Numbered from the stretch's first letter, positions 18,116 through 24,773 are shown. The stretch: 64,000 nt of DNA from Aquisphaera giovannonii (GCF_008087625.1 NZ_CP042997.1:5518001-5582000), one strand, 5' to 3'. A program made the numbers and translations. Notes: a model not told the origin generated them from the letters alone.

Positions 18116-18316
18116 ACTAACCACAGAGGCACAGAGAGCATAGAGAAGACCGGAAGAGGAAACGAGAACGGATGTGGGAGGGGCGAGAAGGGCGTGAAAG
18201 GACGCTCATGGCGTCTGCCATGCGCATGGGCCGGTAAGCCTGCTCGTCCGCTTCCTTCACCTGAATTCCTTTCTCCTCCTCCTCCCGTCTTCTCTGTGCC
18301 CTCTGTGGTTAGTTAG
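18116..18316. repeat. MITE-like palindromic element A, about 200 bp
   Basis: The left arm begins TAACCACAGAGGCACAGAG at 18118 and the right arm ends CTCTGTGCCCTCTGTGGTTA at 18311, forming near-perfect terminal inverted repeats of about 25-33 bp. The middle has no gene. Left and right ends adjoin the hflX stop and the DUF5131 start. Related half-elements lie at 19043-19074 and 31682-31712. The ACCACAGAGGCACAGAGG motif is recalled as a repeat that occurs widely in planctomycete and other environmental genomes. Confidence 0.75.
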
Positions 18317-18319
18317 TCC

Positions 18320-19102
18320 ATGAGCGACCGGACGAAGATCGAGTGGACCGACGCGACGTGGAACCCGATCCGGGGGTGCACGAAGATCAGCCCCGGGTGC
18401 GCCCATTGCTATGCGGAGACCTTCGCCGAGCGGTTCCGCGGCGTGCCGGGCCATCCCTATGAGCAGGGCTTCGACCTGAGGCTGATCCCGGGGAAGCTCG
18501 CCGAGCCGCTGCGGTGGGCGTCGCCCCGGATGGTCTTCGTGAACTCGATGAGCGACCTGTTCCACAAGGACGTGCCGGATGAATACATCATCAAGGTCTG
18601 CCGCGTGATGCGGGAGGCGGGCCGGCACACGTTCCAGGTGCTGACCAAGCGCTCCGAGCGGATGCGGGACATGCTCCGCGGCCCGCTCGGGTTCGCGGCC
18701 GAGGCCCCGCACATCTGGTTCGGCGTGAGCGTCGAGGACCGCAAGCATGGCCTGCCGCGCGTGGATCACCTCCGCGGCGCCCCGGCGGGCCTGCGGATGC
18801 TCTCCGTCGAGCCGCTCCTGGAGGACCTGGGCGAGCTCGACCTGGCGGGCATCGGCTGGGTCATCCTCGGCGGCGAGAGCGGCCCGGGCGCCCGGCCGAT
18901 GGCCGTCGAATGGGTGCGGTCCGTCCGCGACCAGTGCCGCGATCAGGGCGTCCCGTTCTTCTTCAAGCAGTGGGGCGGCGTCCGCAAGGCGAAGGCCGGC
19001 CGCGAGCTCGACGGCCGCACCCATGACGAAAAACCGCGGACGAACCACGGAGGCACAGAGGGCACAGCGAAGACGCGGGCCGAAAGAGAAGTACCGGGGT
19101 AG
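18320..19102 (+). CDS. DUF5131 (phage Gp37/Gp68) family protein
   Basis: A 260-aa protein. Residues 7-40 read IEWTDATWNPIRGCTKISPGC-type, with Cys20, Cys27 and Cys30 forming the family's probable metal or iron-sulfur site. FVNSMSDLFHKDVP near 75, FQVLTKRSERM near 108, WFGVSVED near 134 and GGESGPGARPM near 190 are all family hallmarks. Homologues occur in phages and mobile elements as well as chromosomes; the fold is radical-SAM-like and the function unknown. The normal C-terminus (KQWGG...LDGRTHDE) is followed by about 22 extra residues (TNHGGTEGT...) encoded by repeat element B. The ATG start is preceded by element A, leaving no clear Shine-Dalgarno. Confidence 0.88.
   Translation: MSDRTKIEWTDATWNPIRGCTKISPGCAHCYAETFAERFRGVPGHPYEQGFDLRLIPGKLAEPLRWASPRMVFVNSMSDLFHKDVPDEYIIKVCRVMREAGRHTFQVLTKRSERMRDMLRGPLGFAAEAPHIWFGVSVEDRKHGLPRVDHLRGAPAGLRMLSVEPLLEDLGELDLAGIGWVILGGESGPGARPMAVEWVRSVRDQCRDQGVPFFFKQWGGVRKAKAGRELDGRTHDEKPRTNHGGTEGTAKTRAEREVPG
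19043..19074 (+). repeat. Half-element B of the GGCACAGAGG repeat family, left flank of the integron array
   Basis: AACCACGGAGGCACAGAGGG and on through GCGAAGAC matches the left arm of element A. A related inner segment (ACCTCACCGGCCCATTCGCA at about 19121) follows, but the right arm is missing. It lies in frame inside the end of the DUF5131 gene and is inverted relative to the copy at 31682-31712. Confidence 0.65.
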
Positions 19103-19222
19103 GGGAGGCAGATAGCAACCTCACCGGCCCATTCGCATGGCGGAGCCCCTGCGCGACCGGTGAGCCCACCCAGTTGATGCCCATTTCGACTTCGGGAGCT
19201 GTGCATCCGCTACGTTCCGCAT

Positions 19223-19321
19223 GCCTGACAGCCAAATTCAGCGGACCAACTCGCCCGGGCGACCTTCGATGATGCGGAAAACGTCGCGGCGGGTGGGGGC
19301 CGCTGCGGCGAGAGGTTAGGC
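19223..19321 (-). other. attC site 1 (end of cassette C1)
   Basis: R'' GCCTAAC at 19321-19315 and R' GTCAGGC at 19229-19223 enclose arms CCGCTG / TTCAGCGG. This is the outermost (attI-distal) site; beyond it no further attC is seen. Confidence 0.88.
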
Positions 19322-19627
19322 GGTCCGCTCCTCCTGCTCTCGAAGCATGAGGATTTCGATCTCGACGAGTTCGTCCATGATCTCCGCTTCGCTCATCCCC
19401 TTGGCCTCCATCTGCGGGATGGGGCCCACCGATCGCCGATCCCAGCCTCGGGCTTCCTGAGCCGCCCACCAGAACTCGCGGTCGATCTCGAAGCCGCAGG
19501 CATGGCATCCAACCTCGAACCCGATGAGGAAGTTTTGGACGGCCTTCACATCGACGGGATGCACGTACATCGGCTTGCGCTTCTGGAACGCTCTCAGGTA
19601 CTCAACCAGTCGATCGACCGAAGGCAT
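19316..19627 (-). CDS. Cassette C1: hypothetical protein, 103 aa
   Basis: A cytoplasmic acidic protein. Residues 5-45 (VEYLRAFQKRKPMYVHP; FLIGFEVGCHACGFEID) resemble a small family seen again in cassette C6, with an arginine/lysine-rich RKPMY motif followed by a GFE/GYE helix. The C-terminus (MSEAEIMDELVEIEILMLR) is probably a helix. The stop TAA is in the R'' box of attC1. An ATG at 19627 is chosen because it follows the R' box of attC2 by a few bases; longer in-frame starts would fall inside attC2. Function unknown. Confidence 0.75.
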   Translation of the reverse strand: MPSVDRLVEYLRAFQKRKPMYVHPVDVKAVQNFLIGFEVGCHACGFEIDREFWWAAQEARGWDRRSVGPIPQMEAKGMSEAEIMDELVEIEILMLREQEERTA

Positions 19628-19634
19628 GGGACCC

Positions 19635-19735
19635 GCCTGACGACCAAGCTCAGCGGACCCGCACCGCCGAGGAAACGCCATGATGGCAGGAAGATCGCCG
19701 CGGCGGTGCGGGGCCGCTGCAGCGCGAAGTTGAGC
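19635..19735 (-). other. attC site 2 (end of cassette C2)
   Basis: R'' is degenerate (GCTCAAC, 19735-19729) and R' is GTCAGGC (19641-19635). Inner arms GCACCGCC / GGCGGTGC are intact. The degenerate R'' may reduce recombination here. Confidence 0.83.
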
Positions 19736-19739
19736 GGGC

Positions 19740-19952
19740 CTAAGCCTGGCTGAACTCATCCCAGGTGAGGCCAGGTTGCCTGACCGCGCCGCGTACCGTC
19801 CCGAGCTTCAGGTCATCTCCGCCCCAATCGGGGATGACGGTCTGGCCGCCGGTCGCCGGCTTGAGCCATTTCCTGTGCGACCCATCACCCGTCCGGGGCA
19901 CCTCGCGGCAACCCAGGCAAGATAGCCTCTTGGCGATCTCGCGATACCTCAT
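19740..19952 (-). CDS. hicA: Cassette C2: HicA-family mRNA interferase toxin
   Basis: A 70-aa HicA toxin, a double-stranded-RNA-binding-fold ribonuclease that cleaves mRNA until neutralised by HicB. YREIAKRLSCLGCREVPRTG is the family's N-terminal helix and strand; GSHRKW contains the catalytic His; PDWGGDDLKLGTVRGAVRQPGL is the C-terminal helix pattern. The start ATG overlaps the hicB stop by 4 nt (ATGA), so translation is coupled. The antitoxin gene comes first, the reverse of E. coli hicAB. The stop TAG lies 5 nt before the attC2 R'' box. Confidence 0.9.
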   Translation of the reverse strand: MRYREIAKRLSCLGCREVPRTGDGSHRKWLKPATGGQTVIPDWGGDDLKLGTVRGAVRQPGLTWDEFSQA

Positions 19953-20194
19953 GGTATGGCGATCATCAAGTCCGCATGGACGGGCTGGCCATCCGTCCCG
20001 ATTGCCAGATCGGCCGGAAGAGATCTGCCCGAGTCGCGATAGATCTCGAGCACCGCCGCGAACGCATCGCGCACATTCTCGATGGCGTCCTCGACCGAGT
20101 CTCCTTCAGTCAGCAGTTCAGGGATCACGGGTGATGTGACCGTGAAGCCTCCCTCCGGCTGTGGCTCGAAGACCAGTGGCAATCTGTAATGCAT
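19949..20194 (-). CDS. hicB: Cassette C2: HicB-family antitoxin
   Basis: An 81-aa HicB antitoxin. MHYRLPLVFEPQPEGGFTVTSPVIP-type residues 1-25 form the partial RNase H-like fold that blocks HicA, and LTEGDSVEDAIENVRDAFAAVLE gives the helices. The C-terminus lacks a recognisable DNA-binding domain. Start: ATG at 20194 with AGAGGA 5-6 nt upstream; the longer open frame is not used. The 160 nt between attC3 and this start are longer than most cassette leaders here and are likely to hold the pair's own promoter, which fits the need for toxin-antitoxin cassettes to be expressed independently of position. Confidence 0.9.
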   Translation of the reverse strand: MHYRLPLVFEPQPEGGFTVTSPVIPELLTEGDSVEDAIENVRDAFAAVLEIYRDSGRSLPADLAIGTDGQPVHADLMIAIP

Positions 20195-20355
20195 TATTTC
20201 CTCTGATAACTTGAGTGTCTTAGCATCCTCTCGGCAAGAGCGGCACGAGGGTGATGGTGAATAAGCCTTCATGGCTGACGGAGGAGTCCTACTATTCGAC
20301 GCCGTATCATAGATCCATGATATCCCTTCTAGGTTCGGATCACCAGGCAAGAGCT

Positions 20356-20454
20356 GCCTGACGTGGAAGCTCAACGGGCCACCCCACGGGGCAAGCCGAT
20401 CATAGAACGAAATGCCGCGTGGCGTGGCGGGTCCGATGAAGGGCGAGGTTAGGC
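20356..20454 (-). other. attC site 3 (end of cassette C3)
   Basis: R'' GCCTAAC at 20454-20448 and R' GTCAGGC at 20362-20356. The arms are more diverged than elsewhere (GCTCAACGGGCC against GGGTCCGATG), so this site is the weakest of the long ones. Confidence 0.72.
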
Positions 20455-20606
20455 GGCGCCAAGCAGCCCCACGTAGTGGTCCAGGACCGACAGCTGTAAC
20501 GGCTCGGTGGGCGACGGGTCGGCGACCAAATAAGCCCTAGGCGCGGGACGCCTGCTGGCGCACCGAGTCCGGGAGCCGGCCGAGCAGGACGAGGAACCCC
20601 GCGAGT
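20455..20606 (-). pseudogene. Cassette C3: remnant of a gene downstream of the antitoxin
   Basis: Two coding-like fragments lie on the minus strand in different frames. ELAGFLVLLGRLPDSVRQQA ends at a TAG at 20537. YLVADPSPTEPLQLSVLDHY and LLGAA then end in TAA in the attC3 R'' box, as an intact cassette gene would. The shift is by one base relative to the first. A partner (possibly toxin) gene broken by a frameshift is the simplest reading; no family was recognised. Confidence 0.4.
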
Positions 20607-20846
20607 TCACTTCGGCGTTCCCTCGGGCGGGAAGACCTCGTCAAGCGGATGTGTCCTCCCCGTCGCCACGTCCCTGCGTACATCGGCGACGATCCGATCC
20701 CACTGCTCCTCGGTCGTCGCGGCGAAACGGGCGGCCCACGCCCGCTCGTCTTCAACCTCGGCGAGCAGCCGGGAGGCGATGGCGTCCTGGTCTTCGGCCG
20801 GCAGTTTCTCGACCTCGGCGAGTGCGCGCTGAAGCAGCGTCGTCAT
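20607..20846 (-). CDS. Cassette C3: antitoxin-like protein, 79 aa
   Basis: A small acidic protein resembling the antitoxin halves of type II pairs. MTTLLQRALAEVEKLPAEDQ is the common helical start of RelB-like/addiction-module components; IASRLLAEVEDERAWAARFA and TGRTHPLDEVFPPEG complete the pattern. The start ATG has a strong GGGAGGAAAG. The expected toxin gene immediately downstream is only present as frameshifted fragments (20455-20606), so this may now be an orphan antitoxin. Confidence 0.75.
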   Translation of the reverse strand: MTTLLQRALAEVEKLPAEDQDAIASRLLAEVEDERAWAARFAATTEEQWDRIVADVRRDVATGRTHPLDEVFPPEGTPK

Positions 20847-20954
20847 CTTTCCTCCCATGTGTCCGCTTGCCCGGCCGACGGCCCGACCCCACGATCCGCA
20901 CTCCGTGTAGCTTCGCCGTCCCAGATCAGGATTGCAAGCCCGCCGCATTCTCCT

Positions 20955-21053
20955 GCGTAACGCCGAAGCTCAACGGATGGTCCACGGCCCTTGAGCGTTG
21001 AGAGAAAAGCAGGATCCGCCCGTGGCCGGGTCCGCTGCAGCGAGAGGTCAGGC
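20955..21053 (-). other. attC site 4 (end of cassette C4)
   Basis: R'' GCCTGAC at 21053-21047 and R' GTTACGC at 20961-20955. L'' CGCTGCAGCGG faces GAAGCTCAACGGA on the other arm. Confidence 0.82.
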
Positions 21054-21377
21054 ATCGACGCCTGGAGAGAGGGCCTGCCGGTTGCTCAGGTAGCCGGCGA
21101 GACAGGTCGTATTCTGCCGCCGCACTTCGGTGAGACGCGCGATTTCTGCCTCGCTGGCGTAGCCTATGACGAAGTACTGAGGCATCACATCGGGCGGATG
21201 TGATCGGAGGGAGCTGATGATGATTTCGCGATAGCCGTCGGGAAGCAACGACCAATCGGCCTCGATGCGATCGGTCTCCAGTTCGTCGACGAAGGCGTGC
21301 ACGATCTCGCACTCCGAGAGCAGGCCACGCTCGAACATCGCCCAGTAGCGGCGATACCTCTCGACCTTGGTTCTCAC
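21048..21377 (-). CDS. Cassette C4: hypothetical protein, 109 aa
   Basis: Starts GTG at 21377 with GAGG about 10 nt upstream and ends in a TGA that is part of the R'' box of attC4. Largely helical: KVERYRRYWAMFERGLLS, then CEIVHAFVDELETDRIE, then a proline-marked segment SHPPDVMPQYFVIGYASEAE. No membrane segment or signal peptide. No family recognised. Confidence 0.72.
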   Translation of the reverse strand: MRTKVERYRRYWAMFERGLLSECEIVHAFVDELETDRIEADWSLLPDGYREIIISSLRSHPPDVMPQYFVIGYASEAEIARLTEVRRQNTTCLAGYLSNRQALSPGVDA

Positions 21378-21401
21378 GCGGTGGATTCCTCGAACGAATG
21401 A

Positions 21402-21447
21402 GCCAAACGACCAAGCTCAGCGGGCCCGCTGCGTCGCCTCGTTAGAG
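21402..21447 (-). other. attC site 5, short form (end of cassette C5)
   Basis: R'' CTCTAAC (21447-21441) and R' GTTTGGC (21408-21402) with arms ACGCAGCGGGCC / GGCCCGCTGAGC and almost no loop: only about 46 nt, the shortest in the array. Confidence 0.78.
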
Positions 21448-21450
21448 CCG

Positions 21451-21810
21451 CTAATCGTCCCAATGCAAGTTTGCGATTGACTTGACTCGCCCACGGTCCA
21501 GGTAGACCCAACGCATCTCAAAGTCACACGTGTCGTCGTCGCGATTGCTGTAGGCCCAGAGCTCCTCGCCATCCGCCTGGGATACCCGCTCCAACGGGCG
21601 TCCCAAGAGGCTTTCGACTTCCCGGGCCGACATGCCTTCGCGGAGTCGGAGGAATCTCGCCTCGCTGTACCCGTCCGCATAGCGCGTAGGGCCGCACCGC
21701 AGGAAATGGAACCATAGGAGCAAGCACGGCCAGGCGAGTAGCGGCGAGATCATCACGCCGACCAATGCCGCCGGCAGAGAAGGCCGCTTGATTCTGCGCA
21801 GCAATCCCAT
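21451..21810 (-). CDS. Cassette C5: membrane-anchored BamE/SmpA-like protein
   Basis: About 119 aa. An N-terminal membrane segment (AALVGVMISPLLAWPCLLLW) is followed by a BamE/SmpA-like module: FLRLREGMSAREVESLLGRP, then ELWAYSN and MRWVYLDRGRVKSI, the usual G-M-x3-E-V-x3-L-G-x-P pattern and closing beta strands. The function of such stand-alone modules is unknown. ATG at 21810 is preceded by AGGTGG; a GTG three codons upstream is possible. The stop TAG is a few bases before the attC5 R'' box. Cassette C18 has a similar layout. Confidence 0.75.
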   Translation of the reverse strand: MGLLRRIKRPSLPAALVGVMISPLLAWPCLLLWFHFLRCGPTRYADGYSEARFLRLREGMSAREVESLLGRPLERVSQADGEELWAYSNRDDDTCDFEMRWVYLDRGRVKSIANLHWDD

Positions 21811-21826
21811 GCGAGCCACCTGGAAG

Positions 21827-21886
21827 ATCTAACGCCAAAGATCAGCGGCCCGCCGCAGGCAGGTCCGCTGCATCGCTTCGTTAGCC
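21827..21886 (-). other. attC site 6, short form (end of cassette C6)
   Basis: R'' GGCTAAC (21886-21880), R' GTTAGAT (21833-21827), arms CGATGCAGCGGACC / GGCCGCTGATC. About 60 nt. Confidence 0.8.
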
Positions 21887-22237
21887 GCTGGATTCGTACT
21901 CCGCGAGCAGCTCGAAGAAGCGGTCGAAGGCCTCCTCCTGCGATCGCGAGTGCTCCACCAGCAGCCGATGCCAATCGACGGTCCAACCGACCTTATCGTA
22001 ACGCCTGGCCAGCCACTCGCTGAAGCCTTCCCACGGGACATCGTCGGGTAGCTGATCGCTCTCGGCGATGTCGTGCACGGCGCAGGCGACCTCGTAGCCC
22101 ATGAGCAGGCACTTCAGTCCGGTCAGCGTCTTGGCGTTGAGCCAGAGGGCCGGCCGCTCACGGATCTCGCGGAGCAGGTCGCGGACCGAGTGGACGAAGG
22201 CAACGCGCCCGGGCTGAGTGACATCACCTTCGGACAT
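21881..22237 (-). CDS. Cassette C6: hypothetical protein, 118 aa, related to C1
   Basis: RDLLREIRERPALWLNAKTL (around 19-38) and LLMGYEVACAVHDI match the RP-x-x-Y/W...GYE layout of cassette C1, pointing to a shared family (proteins with an ERPALYLG-like motif and a GYE helix). The middle WEGFSEWLARRYDK and the C-terminal helix FDRFFELLAEYE are acidic. Good Shine-Dalgarno (GGAGG 4 nt before ATG). The stop TAA is within the R'' box. Function unknown. Confidence 0.78.
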   Translation of the reverse strand: MSEGDVTQPGRVAFVHSVRDLLREIRERPALWLNAKTLTGLKCLLMGYEVACAVHDIAESDQLPDDVPWEGFSEWLARRYDKVGWTVDWHRLLVEHSRSQEEAFDRFFELLAEYESSG

Positions 22238-22249
22238 GAAGCCTCCGCC

Positions 22250-22350
22250 GGCTAACGAAAGAGCTCAGCGGACCGGCGCCGCCGAGTAGACCCATGATCG
22301 CAGACGAAGCACCGCGGCGGTGCGGGGGTCACTGCATCGCGAGGTTAGGC
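22250..22350 (-). other. attC site 7 (end of cassette C7)
   Basis: R'' GCCTAAC (22350-22344), R' GTTAGCC (22256-22250), arms GCGATGCAGTGACC / GGTCCGCTGAGC with GCACCGCCGC in the inner stem. Confidence 0.87.
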
Positions 22351-22353
22351 CGG

Positions 22354-22863
22354 TTACTCGTCCTCATAGACGTAAAGTACACTCGTGTTATCGGCCTCAC
22401 GGCGCATGGCGTGGAAGCAGAGAACCAAGTGCCCCTGGAAGTAGATGAACAGCCCGCCATCGTTCACGAACAGATCGTGAAAGCACGCGCCCAGTCGCCT
22501 GGCCACCAGCCTGGAGCAATCTACCTCGCACACTTCTTGCCAGAGCAGCCATCTGAACGGCTCCGGAGCAGGTCCGGCATGCCAGGCATCCTCACTCTCC
22601 GCCCTGGCACGCCGATCCACCAGACACCAACGCACTCCCGCCTCCTCGGGCCATATCCGCAACTCCGTCCCGTCGTCGAACAGCAGGACCCATTCACGGA
22701 GGGACCAGAAAGCATCGGCCAAGCGAGCACTTTCTAAGCGTTCGGCGTCCCGCCTTGCGGCCGGTAAGAGCGGATGCGAGAAGGCGTGCGAGATAGCCGC
22801 CTGAAGGTCCGACAAGCGGAATACGCTCTCTCCCGGGTACGGCCTGATCGGTATCGGCTCCAC
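22354..22863 (-). CDS. Cassette C7: hypothetical protein, 169 aa
   Basis: One of the largest cassette genes. GTG start with GAGGG about 10 nt upstream; TAA stop 3 nt before the R'' box. Segments include FRLSDLQAAISHAFSHPLLP, WVLLFDDGTELRIWPEE and a C-terminal strand-rich part (DLFVNDGGLFIYFQGHLVL). The mix of beta strands suggests a globular cytoplasmic protein. No family recognised. It resembles in style the small immunity-type proteins but nothing decisive is seen. Confidence 0.72.
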   Translation of the reverse strand: MEPIPIRPYPGESVFRLSDLQAAISHAFSHPLLPAARRDAERLESARLADAFWSLREWVLLFDDGTELRIWPEEAGVRWCLVDRRARAESEDAWHAGPAPEPFRWLLWQEVCEVDCSRLVARRLGACFHDLFVNDGGLFIYFQGHLVLCFHAMRREADNTSVLYVYEDE

Positions 22864-22883
22864 TACTCGTTACGCCCTCAGCC

Positions 22884-22982
22884 GCCTAACGCCAAAGCTC
22901 AGCGGACCGGTCCGCCCGAGCGGGCTTCGATTCTACCAAACGCGCCGCGGCGGGTGGGGTCCGCTGCGGCGCCGGGTTGGGC
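22884..22982 (-). other. attC site 8 (end of cassette C8)
   Basis: R'' GCCCAAC (22982-22976) and R' GTTAGGC (22890-22884), arms GCCGCAGCGGACC / GGTCCGCTGAGC. The C8 gene reads through most of this site. Confidence 0.85.
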
Positions 22983-23242
22983 GGAGTGCTGTCGGAGCGC
23001 CCGCCGCGCGGCCGATGATGCACGTGGACGGGGGGCTGGAGGAGGAAAACGAGCCCACCGATGATGAGCGCCACCACGACGCTCTCGACGGCCGACCAAC
23101 CCGCGATCCAGAAGAGGGCGGCGTGGGCCAATGCGACGGGGACGATGAGCAACGGCTGAAGAAATGCCATGACGCCGAGCGCGCCGGCGACCGGGAAGAC
23201 GATGGCCCACACCTGGAGCTTGCGGCGGTGAGACGGGGACAT
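22886..23242 (-). CDS. Cassette C8: small membrane protein, 118 aa
   Basis: Two or three membrane segments between residues 8 and 70 (VWAIVFPVAGALGVMAFLQP; PVALAHAALFWIAGW; VVVALIIGGLVFLLQPP). The R'' box is GCCCAAC, and the reading frame passes it in a register without a stop, so the last 30 or so residues (rich in Pro, Ala, Arg) are encoded by attC8 itself, ending in a TAG within R'. The start ATG at 23242 has no strong Shine-Dalgarno. Confidence 0.68.
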   Translation of the reverse strand: MSPSHRRKLQVWAIVFPVAGALGVMAFLQPLLIVPVALAHAALFWIAGWSAVESVVVALIIGGLVFLLQPPVHVHHRPRGGRSDSTPPNPAPQRTPPAAARLVESKPARADRSAELWR

Positions 23243-23267
23243 CGGCAGACCCTCAGGCCGAGAAGCC

Positions 23268-23367
23268 GCCTAACGACCAAGCTCAGCGGACCCGCACCGC
23301 CGAGCAAACGATGATACCACGATCGGCGCCGCGGCGGTGCGGGGTCCGCTGCGGCGCGCGGTTAAGC
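23268..23367 (-). other. attC site 9 (end of cassette C9)
   Basis: R'' GCTTAAC (23367-23361) and R' GTTAGGC (23274-23268). Its loop (GATGATACCACGA) is shared with attC11 and attC17. Confidence 0.88.
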
Positions 23368-23769
23368 GGCGGGCTCGTCGGACGCCAGCGACGCCAGGAT
23401 GGTTCGGATCTCGCGGACCTCCACCCCCCGCTGCGACGGCTCGCAGTTATAGGCGACGAACAGGGCCACCGAGCCGCGGCGGAGATACCAGTTCCTCCAA
23501 GAGGCGTCCTCGGTGCCGAAGTGCAGGTGATAGCCCGTGAAATCCCCGAGCGACACCTCGGCGAGCCGGGCGCCCGCCTCCACATGCTCGGCGGCGAAGT
23601 CGCGGAGGTCATCGTCGGTGACGGGCCTGCCCTCCTTGCGGGCCGAGCTGAACTGGAGGGCGCCGACGCCAGAATCGGCGGCGACCGTGGCGCAGGTGTC
23701 GTCGTGTTCGCCTCTCCATCCGGCGGGAAGACGGACGCGCCAGTGTGTTCCGCCGAAGAGGGTTGCCAT
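23362..23769 (-). CDS. Cassette C9: hypothetical protein, 135 aa, possible PsbP/DcrB-like fold
   Basis: FGGTHWRVRLPAGWRGEHDD and GVGALQFSSARKEGRPVTDD open the protein in the manner of PsbP/DcrB-like proteins (aromatic strand, P-x-G-W turn). The rest alternates strands and helices (SLGDFTGYHLHFGTED; LFVAYNCEPS). No signal peptide. Start ATG after AGGCAGCAG; TAA stop lies in the R'' box. The fold suggestion is tentative. Confidence 0.72.
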   Translation of the reverse strand: MATLFGGTHWRVRLPAGWRGEHDDTCATVAADSGVGALQFSSARKEGRPVTDDDLRDFAAEHVEAGARLAEVSLGDFTGYHLHFGTEDASWRNWYLRRGSVALFVAYNCEPSQRGVEVREIRTILASLASDEPAA

Positions 23770-23774
23770 CTGCT

Positions 23775-23875
23775 GCCTAGCGACCAAGCTCAACGGACTG
23801 GCCCGCCGAGTGTGACCTTCGATTGTGCCGGAAGCCGCCGCGGCTGGCCGGGTCCGCTGCAGCGCGAGGTCAGGC
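23775..23875 (-). other. attC site 10 (end of cassette C10)
   Basis: R'' GCCTGAC (23875-23869) and R' GCTAGGC (23781-23775). The loop (GTGTGACCTTCGATTGTGCC) is the same as in attC13. Confidence 0.86.
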
Positions 23876-24073
23876 GTCGCGGCCACGCCCCCGGAGCCGA
23901 TGGAGGACGAGAGAGGCCAGCCAAGCGGGCCAGAGGAACAGGAGGAAGTGGCCGAGGAGGCACGCATGGACCAGGCCGTAGAGGAGGAGCATCGACCACA
24001 GGAGGTATCCCCAGGGGCCCGGCCACCCCGACGCCATGCCGCACCCGGCGACGAGGCAGAACGCGAGGCCCAC
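23870..24073 (-). CDS. Cassette C10: small membrane protein, 67 aa
   Basis: Two predicted membrane segments (GLAFCLVAGCGMASGWPGPW and LLWSMLLLYGLVHACLLGHF) with a short basic tail. The GTG start at 24073 is the first possible in frame after a TGA at the attC11 edge; an alternative non-standard start a few codons earlier cannot be excluded. The TGA stop is in the R'' box of attC10. Confidence 0.6.
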   Translation of the reverse strand: MGLAFCLVAGCGMASGWPGPWGYLLWSMLLLYGLVHACLLGHFLLFLWPAWLASLVLHRLRGRGRDA

Positions 24074-24116
24074 CAGCGTGTGCTCGACCTTGTGCTGACC
24101 GAAGTCTCACCCCGCC

Positions 24117-24216
24117 GCCTAACGCCAAACTCAGCGGTCCCGCACCGCCGAACTGACCGATGATACCACGAGAGGCGCGGCGGCGGTGCGGGGTCCGCTG
24201 CAGCGCGAGGTTAGGC
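24117..24216 (-). other. attC site 11 (end of cassette C11)
   Basis: R'' GCCTAAC (24216-24210) and R' GTTAGGC (24123-24117), arms GCTGCAGCGGACC / GGACCGCTGAG, inner stem GCACCGCC. Confidence 0.9.
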
Positions 24217-24648
24217 GTCGGACACACCGATTGTGGCCGGCTGCTCGACGAACCCGAGGCATTGCTCATATCTCTGACGAGTTATCACACCTTCTCGGAG
24301 CTGCCAATCCAGGGCCAGCCTGATGTCCTTCTCGTCGAGGCTGCACCACTCCCACAGCATCTTGTCGAAGTTGAGCCAGCCCGCCGTGCCCCACGCGAGT
24401 TTCCGCATGGCGTCGATCTGATCCAAGCCGAAGCCCCTCCGTCTCAGCTCCGCGATGATGTCGTCGTACCAGTCGTCGGAATGCTCGGTGTCGAGTACCT
24501 CTTCGCAGACGAGCGCCCACGTAGAGAACTTCTCCCACTGCGCCATATTCCTGGGGCGTGCAGTACCATCCTGGAACCTCCGGCAAGCTTCGGCCAACGG
24601 ACCCGACCGGACCATGAGGCTGACGAACTCGTGAGTGACGATGTTCAT
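24211..24648 (-). CDS. Cassette C11: hypothetical protein, 145 aa
   Basis: FVSLMVRSGPLAEACRRFQD, then MAQWEKFSTWALVCEEVLDT, DDWYDDIIAELRRRGFGLDQ and LDWQLREGVITRQRYEQ: an all-helical acidic protein with several Trp. ATG at 24648 is taken; GTG and TTG codons slightly upstream (24660, 24684) are also possible, the latter inside attC12. No clear Shine-Dalgarno. The TAA stop is in the R'' box. No family recognised. Confidence 0.72.
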   Translation of the reverse strand: MNIVTHEFVSLMVRSGPLAEACRRFQDGTARPRNMAQWEKFSTWALVCEEVLDTEHSDDWYDDIIAELRRRGFGLDQIDAMRKLAWGTAGWLNFDKMLWEWCSLDEKDIRLALDWQLREGVITRQRYEQCLGFVEQPATIGVSDA

Positions 24649-24672
24649 AGGAGGCGGCACGTGCCTGGAGAC

Positions 24673-24773
24673 GCCTAACGCCAAAGCTCAGCGAGCCCGC
24701 ACCGCCGAGGAAACCCATGATAACACGGAAACCGGCGCGGCGGTGCGGGGTCCGCTGCAGCGCCACGTTAGGC
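24673..24773 (-). other. attC site 12 (end of cassette C12)
   Basis: R'' GCCTAAC (24773-24767), R' GTTAGGC (24679-24673). The right-hand flank GTGGCGCTGCAGCGGACC is shared with attC18, 19 and 24. Confidence 0.9.
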
